Assembly (NCBI GenBank): GCA_029298735.1
Contig: JANSLP010000193.1
Span: 1 to 60,034, forward strand
Length of the DNA stretch: 60,034 nt
Direction: 5' to 3'
From: Ophiostoma sp. CBS 140.51
Taxonomy: Eukaryota > Ascomycota > Sordariomycetes > Ophiostomatales > Ophiostomataceae
Made by a program: the position numbers and the translations under genes
The notes under the pieces: generated by a model
What the model saw: the letters and a program-made list of their open reading frames with translations, nothing else
What the model was told of the DNA's origin: nothing
Databases searched by the model: none
Shown here: piece by piece, positions 43,987 through 53,446 of the stretch
How the letters are laid out: the number at the start of each line of letters is the position of its first letter
How positions within the stretch are numbered: the first letter of the stretch is position 1

Positions 43987-45563
43987 ATCCGTGGGATATG
44001 TTGCTGAACCGGTGCAATGGATGATTGCCAAAATAGATGTTTGTCAAAATAGAGGGTGGAAACGATTGGGCCAAATGTATCCTGTAAAAGCTTTCGCATC
44101 CGCCCTTAGCCCTGCAGCTTCTTGTGCTATTCTCCGGTTTTCACTCGCCATTTTCTTGGACAGAGCCTCCGTTTTATTTCATTGGCCGACTAAAAGATGA
44201 AGAAAAACCCCCAGACTTCTAGCAACAACTTGGAGTTTTTGTACTGTACAAGTACGACAGTATAGCAAACCTTTCCTCAAAATCAGACAACAATAGTATA
44301 TCATCTTTTACTAAGTATTTTTCATCCCATCAGTCCACATGTTGTAGACTGTATTTTATCCTCCCGTTGGGACGATATCGCGGCCCTACAAGCTTCAACG
44401 TCTTCCCCACACAGCATCGTTGGGTGTAAGGATTCTTGTAACTCTGGTCGGCACTTGCGCGACATTTGGCCAAAATGTTTCTACAGTGGGGGTTGTAGGA
44501 GATCATCTCTCAACTGCACAGGAGTCAGACTCTCTTCTTCACTGCGACCATGATTCATTTTTTTCTTTTTCCCGGCCACAATTGCTCCGACGCCCGTCTC
44601 TGCCAAGACATAATCACAGCTCTTTTAGCACAATCACAATTGCAGCTCACACAGCCCCCTTTTTTTTAATCCCACCTGCTGAAGTGATATGATTTGTCTG
44701 CTTCTCGTGCATCTAAGTCTCACATGGTTTTTTTGGTGTTTTTTTTATTTTTTTTTCATTGACAGCTGATAAACCCGTCCAAAGTTGTGATCCAAAAAAA
44801 TCACAGCGCGCTCTTGTTTAATACCTAAGACTTGAGTACGATGCTCGCAAGATCCCACACACTGCTGGCTTTAAAGTCTAGGGAGCCTTGATGGTACTTA
44901 ATCATTCTCGCCATGCCTGGGCTGAAATGCACGTCGTTCACATTGAACCCTGCAGAACAACAGCACATCCGCCCCGCTAACCCATTCGGTTCAGTTAAGC
45001 GTAATTTAGCACATGGGTGTGCTCCGTTTTACAGGGATCTGCCAATAACCACCCACATGGTACCCCTTTGGGCGATGCGCTAGGCTATAACGGAAGGGCC
45101 GTGTTGTTGCGGGCCGTGCAGTGGGGCGTTCTGTGGCTTTCAAGTCTGACTTCAACTGCTCGTCCAATGCTTTTCGTTTGTGCATCACCTTTGCAAGGCA
45201 AGCCAGTCTGCCAGTCTGCCAGCCTGCCAAAAACACAGGGCTTGGAGACAGGAGAGCAGATAAGAGGGTGTGCAAAGGACGTACGCCTCAGCCGTTGCAT
45301 TTTCGCGAAGCATGCGGGAAAGTGGAAAATGGCGCCTGACCAGCCTCGTAGGTTGTCTTCTTCCCACTCCCTCATTATGATTTCTTGCCCTTCTTTTATT
45401 TTGCTTTTTACACCTAGCAAGGACTTGTGCCACTCACCCAAACAGAAGCGGTGATACGCTTTACAGCTCTTTTCTTTTCTTTTTTTTCATATTTATAAAA
45501 GAAGAAGACAACAAACCCTTTTACAACCTCGACGGCGTGTTGCAAAACAACCCAGACACGACC
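43987..45563. other. Intergenic with T-rich tract
   Basis: No gene is supported. A T-rich stretch lies at about 44725-44760, followed by a small hairpin (GTGAT, a 9-base loop, ATCAC) near 44785-44805. The right end is the promoter of the WSC gene. Confidence 0.5.
45494..45500 (+). promoter_or_regulatory. Candidate TATA box of WSC gene
   Basis: TATAAAA 64 bases before the ATG at 45564, inside a T/A-rich context, followed by a short leader. It leaves little room for an upstream coding exon. Confidence 0.5.
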
Positions 45564-46739
45564 ATGCCAGTTCCCGCGTCTGCAATATCGTCGCAGCCGA
45601 TCGCCCGGTCTGCTCTTGTGACGGAGGTGACGGGCACGCCTGTCCCCGGCGGCGCTGCCAGCCATCTTCGTTTACGTGACGCAACACCGACCGTCAAAAC
45701 CATTTCAGGATACAGCTACATGGGCTGCTACACAGACGCTGCTTCACCACGCATCCTCGGCTCTGAATCGGCGGATTGGTCCAGCATCAACGACCCCTCC
45801 ATGTGTTGTCAATGGTGCGCGAACATGAACACGGACTATTCCTACTGCGGCGTCGAAGACAAAACGCAATGCTTCTGCGATTCGGAAGAAAACAACACTG
45901 CCACCAATGCGCTCGCATCGGAGAGCGAGTGCAGCGCTGAATGTTTCGGTAACAGTGGGATAAAGTGCGGCGCTGAGGGACGCATCAACATCTACAGCGC
46001 CACAGTCGACATTGGCGCCGCGGTGACTGTCGATGGCCCACCGACCACTGCGACTGTCTCTGGCTATACACACATGGGCTGTGCGAGAGACTCGACTGCG
46101 CGCCTTTTGCGACAAACGTCGTTTGCCGAATCTGTCTACATGGATCCAGCGTATTGCTGTTCCCTCTGCCTCAACTATGACAACGGAAACGTGCTCTGTG
46201 GTGTGGAGTTTGGCAACCAGTGCTTTTGCGACGGCCAAAACGCGACCAGCAATATCATTTTCACCAGCAGTACTTACTGCTCAGATTCCTGTGTGGGCCA
46301 TGGTGACCAGCTTTGCGGCGGCACCTTCTTTATGAACCTGTACAGCGCCACAGGTGTCTTGCCCTCTCAGAGTTTAGCTTCCACCGCTTCAACCACCGAT
46401 GATTCCTCCATCCGCTCCTCCTCGACTGGTACTGGCTCCCCGACCCCTAAGCCGAGCCCTGGCCCTTCTGGCCTCCACGGCGGTGCCATCGCCGGTGTTG
46501 TTGTTGGCAGTTTGGCCGGTGTCGCGCTCATCGCGGGCCTTGCTTACTTTTTATGGCGGTGCCGCCGCCGCCCTTCGAACCTTTCTGACCAACCATCGAT
46601 ACCACCGCCGGTCGAAGTACCGGGGGACATAAAGCACGGCGGTCCGGGGCCATATCAGCTGGAAGCAATTCCTTCCCCACCAGCACAAAACACACAATAC
46701 TATGAGTTACAAGCAGACCAAGCGTCGCCACATCAGTAA
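45564..46739 (+). CDS. Two-WSC-domain membrane protein
   Basis: A single-exon protein of 391 residues. Two cysteine-rich WSC domains lie at about 50-145 and 168-263 ('YMGCYTD ... CCQWC ... CGVE ... CFC ... C ... CG' and its repeat), then a Ser/Thr/Pro-rich stretch (264-303), one transmembrane segment at about 307-331 and a short tail beginning RCRRR. WSC domains bind carbohydrate and occur in cell-wall integrity sensors and secreted enzymes. The arrangement resembles Wsc-type sensors, which place the WSC domain outside and signal through Rom2/Rho1 via the tail. The frame is open to 45537 (a GTG), but the first ATG is 45564, and neither gives a clear signal peptide. The basic residues after the TM predict a cytoplasmic C-terminus. 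Confidence 0.9.
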   Translation: MPVPASAISSQPIARSALVTEVTGTPVPGGAASHLRLRDATPTVKTISGYSYMGCYTDAASPRILGSESADWSSINDPSMCCQWCANMNTDYSYCGVEDKTQCFCDSEENNTATNALASESECSAECFGNSGIKCGAEGRINIYSATVDIGAAVTVDGPPTTATVSGYTHMGCARDSTARLLRQTSFAESVYMDPAYCCSLCLNYDNGNVLCGVEFGNQCFCDGQNATSNIIFTSSTYCSDSCVGHGDQLCGGTFFMNLYSATGVLPSQSLASTASTTDDSSIRSSSTGTGSPTPKPSPGPSGLHGGAIAGVVVGSLAGVALIAGLAYFLWRCRRRPSNLSDQPSIPPPVEVPGDIKHGGPGPYQLEAIPSPPAQNTQYYELQADQASPHQ

Positions 46740-47146
46740 ATGGTTTATTGAACGAGGTGCATATATCAGGTGCATATTTGAGATGTAAGTTGGTGGGCAA
46801 ATATACCACATAATTTCTACATGTTGAGGGTGTATATATTGAAGATAATCTTCTCCTTTTACTTTTGTTTTCTTTGTTATTTTCGTCCATTTCGCTTTCA
46901 CTATACCAGGGAACAGTTTTTAAGGGTCATTAATCCGTGTAAATACTGCTATATGCAAATCGTATACAAATTTTGAAGCTGCTCTATACCCCCTTAGCCG
47001 TCACATACTGACAGTGCCTTTTCATTATGATGTGGTTTATGCTCCTTCTAAAAATGCGTTGTTGAAAACCAGACTGAAAACGCCAATGACATAGAAAACG
47101 AAGAGAAATAAAAGAAAAGGAGTGATACAACGTCCGAATAGACGTC
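46740..47146. other. Convergent 3' flanks of WSC and PRM10 genes
   Basis: About 400 AT-rich bases between convergent gene ends; no coding potential seen. Probably holds both polyadenylation sites. Confidence 0.6.
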
Positions 47147-50100
47147 CTAGAAACTGAATAGGGCACTGCGCCGCTTGCCCAGCGGATACACGATGATGGC
47201 CGCAAAGAACAAGCCAACTGTAATGCCAATGGCCACCTGGATGACACTCAGAAGCACTGTGAACGACACGTTGTTGATGCTGCTGCTGTCACTGCTGTTG
47301 CCCGAGCCAGCCTCCGTCGTGGAGTTGCCAGTGAGCTCGTTGGCGGCATTGATGCCCGACAGCAGAGAGCCGTTGACGGCCAAACCAGAGGGCACCTGTA
47401 CGAAAATGGCCGGCAGCATGGCGGCCGCGGCCAAACCGTAACCAATCACCTCGTTGCTGCCCGGCGCCTTCTTCTCAGCCTTGGCAGTGGCGGCATCGAT
47501 TTCGGCGGCCGTGCGTTCGTTGTTGCTGTGGGTCTTTGTTATGCTGTTGGTGCCCTCTTCGGCACGGGTCTCGTCGTCCTTGCGGTAGGGCGGCATATCA
47601 AAGTAGTTGCCGTTGGCATCTTTGCGGCCGTGGCGGGACAGGCGGTTCTTGCGGCGGTTGATGGCTGACGCAAACGGCTCATAGTACTTGGTGCGCCACG
47701 GCGCAAACCATCGATCAAAGTAGGGGCTCGTACGAGCGTACAAATTGGCGAGAATACCGACACAGAGTGCACCGAGTGAGTTGGGGATTTGTGCGTTGCT
47801 ACTAAAGTAGCTGGACGCGTAAGTGTTGACGGCAAAACCGCCCACGGAGATGAGGACCATCATGGGCATCTGCCGCCACTTGGCCTGGTTGATGATGCAG
47901 AGGCAGATGGTGAAGAAAGGCACGAACAAAAAGTACCACGGCCGTGACAAGCGGTTACTGCAGTCGGTATTGCTGTTGGCATTGCTGTCAATCGCGCCGT
48001 ACACAGCAGTACCGATGGTGATGCCGTAACCGAGGAAGAGGGTGTAGATCATGGCGTAGACCATACGCACAGAGCCAGCCACAATATTCTGGCTCTGCAG
48101 CTCCAGACTAGCACAAAGGACCATGTAGCCGGGTAGGATCAGAGCAATGGACGACTGGGCTAGGGCTGAAAAACAGAAAATTTTGCCGCCAGCAATGGAG
48201 CCAATGGCACGCGCAAGAAATGACGTGATGACAGCAGCCGTAATTTCAAAGACGTTCGAATAGATGGCGTTGGATGGTGCAGCAATGAGTGCGAGTATGC
48301 CGACAACGCATCCGAGGACAAAGCACATCGGGATGTCGATGAAGCGTCCACCGAAAGCAAATGGCGCAACGCATGCTGAAGCAAGCCCGTACACGGGGAT
48401 GCGCATCCACACTTTAAACTTTGGGGGCTTGCTCGTGATGTTGTTGAGTCTTGATATGGCCTCATCAACACTGATAAGATCATGGATGACTTCCTTGTAA
48501 ATGACATGAACATCGCTCAGCTTGCCCAGGTCGACACCCTGAGGTGCCCGGACCAACTTCACTTCTGCCGTATGCGTGCTGCTGTCGTCGAAGCTGACAA
48601 GCATGCAGCCCGGGATGTAAAGAAACTGAGCCTCAATCTCTAGAACTCGAGCTGACATCTTGAGGTAGTCTTCGAGACGATGTGTTGGTGCACCGTACAT
48701 CATCAGCGCACGGCACAGTGTCGTCAGATATCTTTGTCGAGAAAGCACCTGTGCAATGTGCTTTGTGATGCGCATTTGTTCTTCTTCACGACGACGGCGA
48801 CGACCACCACCTCCCCCACCGCCGCTGCCACTACCTTCACGAAGCTTTGGAGAACCAGCACCGAAAATGCTACTCGCCGAGTGACGGTTACGCTTCAATG
48901 GTGGACGCTCACGCTTCACCTTCTCAGTCACAGCCTGTCCGATACCGGCGGAACCTGCCGATGCCAGAATAGATGATGTGCCGAGAAGGCCCGCTGTGAG
49001 ACTTGTCGTCGAGTGTGAGTGTTTGTGGTTTGGGTGGAAGACACCCCATGGTTGGCCTTTGGTCTTGGGTGTCTGAGTTCCGTCATGCTCGTGCGACTTG
49101 CCGGCCTTCTTTCCGAAAAATCCGCTGCGCCGCCTCGGTGTTTCGGTGCCATCGCCGGCACCTGGGGACGGCGGCCGGGATGAGGTTGGCGTGCCGGTCG
49201 GTGTACTGTGCTCGGAGTTAACGGCACTGTTGCTGGCAGACGCGTTGGGGTTGTTGTAGAGGCGCAAAAGCGACGACAGGATGCCACCGTTGTACTTGGT
49301 CGGTGGTGGTATGTATTCCTGAGCGTCATTCTGCTCAAATGTGTTGGTGGGTGTCGAATAGCCCGAGTTTGCAATCGCCGCGTCGTAGTGGAAGCCACTG
49401 TCTTCAGTCGACTGCTGGGACAGAATAGCAGCCTTGGGAACATTCCCTCGGGCGTGTGTTTGCACCAAATTCAAAGCGGCAGCATGAGGGTCAAGTTGCG
49501 GCCGTTGGTCTTCGTCTTCACCCTCGCCGTCGCCCTCACGGTTCTCGCCACCTTCGTCGTCGTTGTCGCGGTTTCTGTTGCCACGGCTGATCGTTCCACT
49601 TCTCCACCTTCGCCGACGCAGTCCAAAAAGTGATTCTTCAGTCGCAGCGGCTTCATCATCTTCATCGTCTGAGCTACCATCTTCCGACGCAGCACGGGAT
49701 GCAGGGTTCGAGTAGTCTCTCTCGACGCTTTGGGCAAGACGATCTGCGCGCTCACGTGCAGCCTTTTCAGATTGCTCTTGCTGCTGTTGGCGGGCCGGTG
49801 GAAAGTATGGCGGTGCAGGTTCAGCTAGAATGGCAGATGCCGGGATGGGGGCCCGAACCGGTTCCTGTGGAGGGCGGTTTGCCGTGGCAGCTCCTGATTG
49901 TTCGCCAGACGATGAGTTTTCAGCATGGCGCTCCAGCTGCTCGTTGCTGAGAATTCGTGAAAGCGCCCGTGTCAGTTCTTGGTGGTCAACACCGTCGTGG
50001 GAAGACCGATCCTCGTCAGGTGTGCGGTCAACCTGTGCTGGCCCGGCTCCGGCGCCGGATGATCCTGGAACAGAGTTTGCTTGGTGTGGTGTCGAATTTC

Positions 50101-50194
50101 CTTGTGACCAGCCAACTCTCTTCTTCTCCTTGCCCTTCGTTGGGGGCGTCGCCGCATCAAAAGGGTTTCCCGGTGTTTCGTTCGGAGTTGACAT
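47147..50194 (-). CDS. PRM10: PRM10-like ThrE-family membrane protein
   Basis: A single-exon protein of 1015 residues. Residues 1-470 are hydrophilic and low-complexity (Ser, Pro, acidic and Gly runs) and probably cytoplasmic and disordered. From about 475 the ThrE/DUF1212 domain begins ('LTTLCRALMMYGAPTHRLEDYL', 'IEAQFLYIPGCMLVSFDDS', 'VIHDLISVDEAISRLNNI'), followed by about ten membrane segments to the end (roughly 615-1005), interrupted by a polar loop at about 850-920. Bacterial ThrE exports threonine and serine; the yeast relative is pheromone-regulated membrane protein 10, whose substrate is unknown. The long N-terminal extension and the polar loop are common in mould homologues. The ATG at 50194 has the typical leader 'MSTPNETPGNPF'. 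Confidence 0.92.
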   Translation of the reverse strand: MSTPNETPGNPFDAATPPTKGKEKKRVGWSQGNSTPHQANSVPGSSGAGAGPAQVDRTPDEDRSSHDGVDHQELTRALSRILSNEQLERHAENSSSGEQSGAATANRPPQEPVRAPIPASAILAEPAPPYFPPARQQQQEQSEKAARERADRLAQSVERDYSNPASRAASEDGSSDDEDDEAAATEESLFGLRRRRWRSGTISRGNRNRDNDDEGGENREGDGEGEDEDQRPQLDPHAAALNLVQTHARGNVPKAAILSQQSTEDSGFHYDAAIANSGYSTPTNTFEQNDAQEYIPPPTKYNGGILSSLLRLYNNPNASASNSAVNSEHSTPTGTPTSSRPPSPGAGDGTETPRRRSGFFGKKAGKSHEHDGTQTPKTKGQPWGVFHPNHKHSHSTTSLTAGLLGTSSILASAGSAGIGQAVTEKVKRERPPLKRNRHSASSIFGAGSPKLREGSGSGGGGGGGRRRRREEEQMRITKHIAQVLSRQRYLTTLCRALMMYGAPTHRLEDYLKMSARVLEIEAQFLYIPGCMLVSFDDSSTHTAEVKLVRAPQGVDLGKLSDVHVIYKEVIHDLISVDEAISRLNNITSKPPKFKVWMRIPVYGLASACVAPFAFGGRFIDIPMCFVLGCVVGILALIAAPSNAIYSNVFEITAAVITSFLARAIGSIAGGKIFCFSALAQSSIALILPGYMVLCASLELQSQNIVAGSVRMVYAMIYTLFLGYGITIGTAVYGAIDSNANSNTDCSNRLSRPWYFLFVPFFTICLCIINQAKWRQMPMMVLISVGGFAVNTYASSYFSSNAQIPNSLGALCVGILANLYARTSPYFDRWFAPWRTKYYEPFASAINRRKNRLSRHGRKDANGNYFDMPPYRKDDETRAEEGTNSITKTHSNNERTAAEIDAATAKAEKKAPGSNEVIGYGLAAAAMLPAIFVQVPSGLAVNGSLLSGINAANELTGNSTTEAGSGNSSDSSSINNVSFTVLLSVIQVAIGITVGLFFAAIIVYPLGKRRSALFSF

Positions 50195-52417
50195 GACGTC
50201 TGAGTATGCACCCGTTCGGGGACCCTTCCTGACGTGTTTAACAAGCGGTTAATGGGGGCGTCGATGTCGCCCAACAGGCCTCGTGTTGTCTTAAGAGCCG
50301 ACTGCAGCCGTGCAGGACCGGATTGTTTTAAACCTCAATTGATGCTCGGGAAGGGTATATGGAATTGAAATTTTGAGAGAGTCGAAATAAGAGGAATATC
50401 CTGTGGTTTTGGGCACCCGTCGTGTATTGCAGGGATGTTCAATCGCTGTAGTAGAGACGTAGGCTTGGTGCAATGATGCGAGAGAGATTGATATGGGGGC
50501 GAATGGACTCGAGAAGAGGGTGTGATGGAGCCCTGCCACCGGGACCCGGTAGAAACGACGATCTGAACAGTAAGTACTTCGATATGAGCTCCAGCTCTAT
50601 CTGTGTTGCAGGTCCACGTCCAATTTGCCGTGGGTGGCTATCGCATTGTCGCTTGGGGCGGGATTGAGCTCGTCAATTCTCTATTGTGCTGTGGGAAACA
50701 AACGGGCTGTCCGCACTACACGTCTGTTGTCGCAACTGAGGACCGATTTTGCCGCCAAGCAGCAGAGGCGACAAGAGTGCAAATACGTCGAGCGTGGCGT
50801 GTTGATAACACCTTCCTTCTAGCTGCGGGCGGGTTTGGCGAGAAATGTTTAAAAAGTGGTGATGATCGAGCAAGTACGGCGGAGATGATGACGGGGATGT
50901 AGGGGAGGAAGGCAAGGAAAAGGTTTTCGAGAACGAGGGAAAGAGCGAGAAAAGAACGAGAGAATGAGCGATTGAGGGATCCGGACAGACCATGAAGAAA
51001 TGGCAGCATCGGGAAGGAGAGCTCAACGTGTTCCTTCCCCCCAGATCAGTTTTTTAGTTCTACATGCAAACTACGGCGGGCGATTACTACCTACTACAAT
51101 GGGATGAACGGATTGCTCCTCAATGGGTAGGAAAACTCGTCAACTGTCGATCTTGGTTCTTGGACAGCCTGTGCAGGAAATCCGGCCGGGCTTTCCTGTT
51201 TGGTGCTAATCCTGTGGAACAAGGGGCGAGGGAGCACCGAGGCGGGAGTAAGGAAGTCTCCAGTTTTCTTAGTGTTTGTGGTGAGAGAAGGCGATTTAAA
51301 AAGAAAAAAAAAAGAAAAAAACTGTTGTGTCGCGCCTGCCAAAATTCTCTTCGTATTTTGTTGGGTGATGGGTCTACACCTCCTTCCTCTTCTTGTGAAT
51401 CGTGTTATCTACACACAGTGATGTTATTCTCCAGAAAATTTCCGGCGTAAAATGAGAAATGGCAATCGAACTCAAGGCCACATATTCCGTACATTTGCGA
51501 AAATGCATCTCGAAAGGCTGTGTTTGTGGCAAGTCCACAGCCTCGAGATAGCTCGGGGAGAACAATCCAGGAAAACTTGGAATGACGCGCACGACACTTG
51601 CGCCGAGAGCTCTGGTGGACAAAGTGGGGGCGCCTTAGGGGCCACCAGTGGGACCCGGTAGGGGGAAGTGGGCGCCTGGGCCACTGTTTGGTGGGGTATG
51701 TTGCACAGTGCCAGCATTGTGTTTGGTCCTATTAACCAGCAGGCCAGTTGCAGTCAGTCCAATTGGCTTTGCTACAGGCTGCCACAGCGCTTCAGCGGTG
51801 CTCCCTGGCAGGGCAATTAAGGACCTATCTCACTAATACAAACCAGCAAAATCAGGTCCACAGGGGACACCACGTCTCCCTTTAGGTAGCCCAGGTGGCC
51901 CGTTGCGCAAGACAATGACGTCGTGCATGTGGTTTTCCAAACAAAGGGTTCTGCAGCTCTTACGGAGTACATGTATGTTGTACAAGGCCAGCTAATACAA
52001 CTCAAAAATGAAACAGACACAGTAGACTCGCGGAGAAATGAAGCCCAGTCCTCTTCAATTGATAATAGTAAAGTTCACTGGTTGCTTTTATCTACTTTTT
52101 TAAGAATCTATTTCCAATGTTCCGGCCCCTTTTCATCTGCCTTATCTACTCAGTATGTGACTTTTTTGACATGGCTGGTTAAGTGTTTAAGGCTGGCCAG
52201 GCTGGCTTTCTTGTTCTAGACTCAGTCCAAGCCCTGACAGATTACTTAGTCTGCAGTCTCGCCACCACAATTTCCATAAATAGCAGACAGAATAAAAGCT
52301 GTAAAAGTACTCGAAAACCCTGTAACGGTCTGTTGCCGCTTGACAGGCACGCAGGGATAGAGGGGGTGTGAGCAATTAATAACATGCAGACAGAAGGACG
52401 ACGCACAAACATCAAAA
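50195..52417. other. Intergenic upstream of PRM10-like gene
   Basis: The first few hundred bases are the promoter and leader of the PRM10-like gene. Frames at 50473-51030 and 51064-51450 overlap on both strands and match nothing known. TACGGAGTAC occurs at 51961-51970. No gene is supported. Confidence 0.5.
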
Positions 52418-53073
52418 TCAAATTAAACCCATATCTGCACATGAATAGCATACTCCGTGCCCATTAAAAGTGAAAAGATTCACCAAATAATCACATCCAT
52501 TGCATCCGTCACATTCGTATTGGGATGCCCGGAGCACGACGTCTGCCAAGATAACCCGCCCACCCATCGGCGCCATGGCATCTACCCTCCGTTCCTTGGT
52601 GCCGTTATCTGCTGCTATTTTGTGCGCCTGTTCCCTTGCTTCCGCTCTCCGCTCTCCGGTGTATCCGTACATGGCCCGTTGGGCAAGCACGCGTTTCGCA
52701 ATCGTCTCCATCATATTGCAGGGCCAGAACGCGACTCGCGCGAATGGGCTCTCGTAGCGAGCATGGCTCCCTGATCGACGGCTCCACAGGAGCTGCCCCC
52801 GCTTCCCATCTTCTCTCAGTCTTTCCAAGGTTTTGGTCGAAGGAGTCCATCGAGCCAAGGCTGGCTGTGATAAATGGACACCATAGGCCCGGGCGGTGGA
52901 GCTGTCCAGAGCCCACCACACCCACATCGGATCCCGTAGTGCATCTTTGGCCTGTATCAGCACATGCTTTTGGCTCTGTTCGTACACTTTGCAGTGGGTA
53001 ACGCAATGCCCGCAGACCTTGATTTTCCTCTTCAATGAAGTAGTGGGCGGGCCGCCAATTTGATATCAGACAT
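52418..53073 (-). CDS. Unrecognised cysteine-rich protein, possibly frameshifted
   Basis: A 618-base frame (53035-52418) has no ATG at its beginning. Its sequence looks protein-like: an N-terminal 'CGHCVTHC' cluster, a central basic helical part and a C-terminal 'CDGCNGCDYLVN ... GVCYSCADMGLI' that resembles a zinc-binding ribbon. The only nearby upstream ATG (53073-53071) opens a short frame one base out of register, so a frameshift near 53045-53055, an unseen splice or a non-ATG start would be needed. From the first in-frame ATG (52927) the product would be 169 residues and lose the first cysteine cluster. A TATAA-like sequence lies about 110 bases upstream of 53073. Family unknown; a remnant gene is possible. 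Confidence 0.4.
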
Positions 53074-53446
53074 TGCCACAATGTAAAGACGAGAAGACAC
53101 GGGTAAGTTTTGTTGAAACGTGAAACGCACTGTTTGCTATATGGGTGGTAATCTTTGGGGAAGCGTAGGGAGATATTATAAGACCGCCAGTGCAAACGAA
53201 GCCGACAGAGAACAGAGAAGTAAGAAATTCAAATCATAGGATTAGAAACGTCGCTCGCGTCAAATTAACTGTCCCTCCCACAAGATCGAAAACGCCCAGG
53301 TCCAACTCCGTATATATTCCGCAAACGTAAACCGTCATATGATAACAATATTGCCTCCCAGACCAATGATTGCAAATTTGTATAGCGAGCCGCTGTCTGA
53401 TGCCTTGAGCCTATAAAACCTTTCATGTCCCTCCTAGTCGAATCGC
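53074..53446. other. Intergenic, no gene seen
   Basis: About 370 bases between the cysteine-rich frame and the bHLH gene. AT-rich, nothing recognised. Confidence 0.6.
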
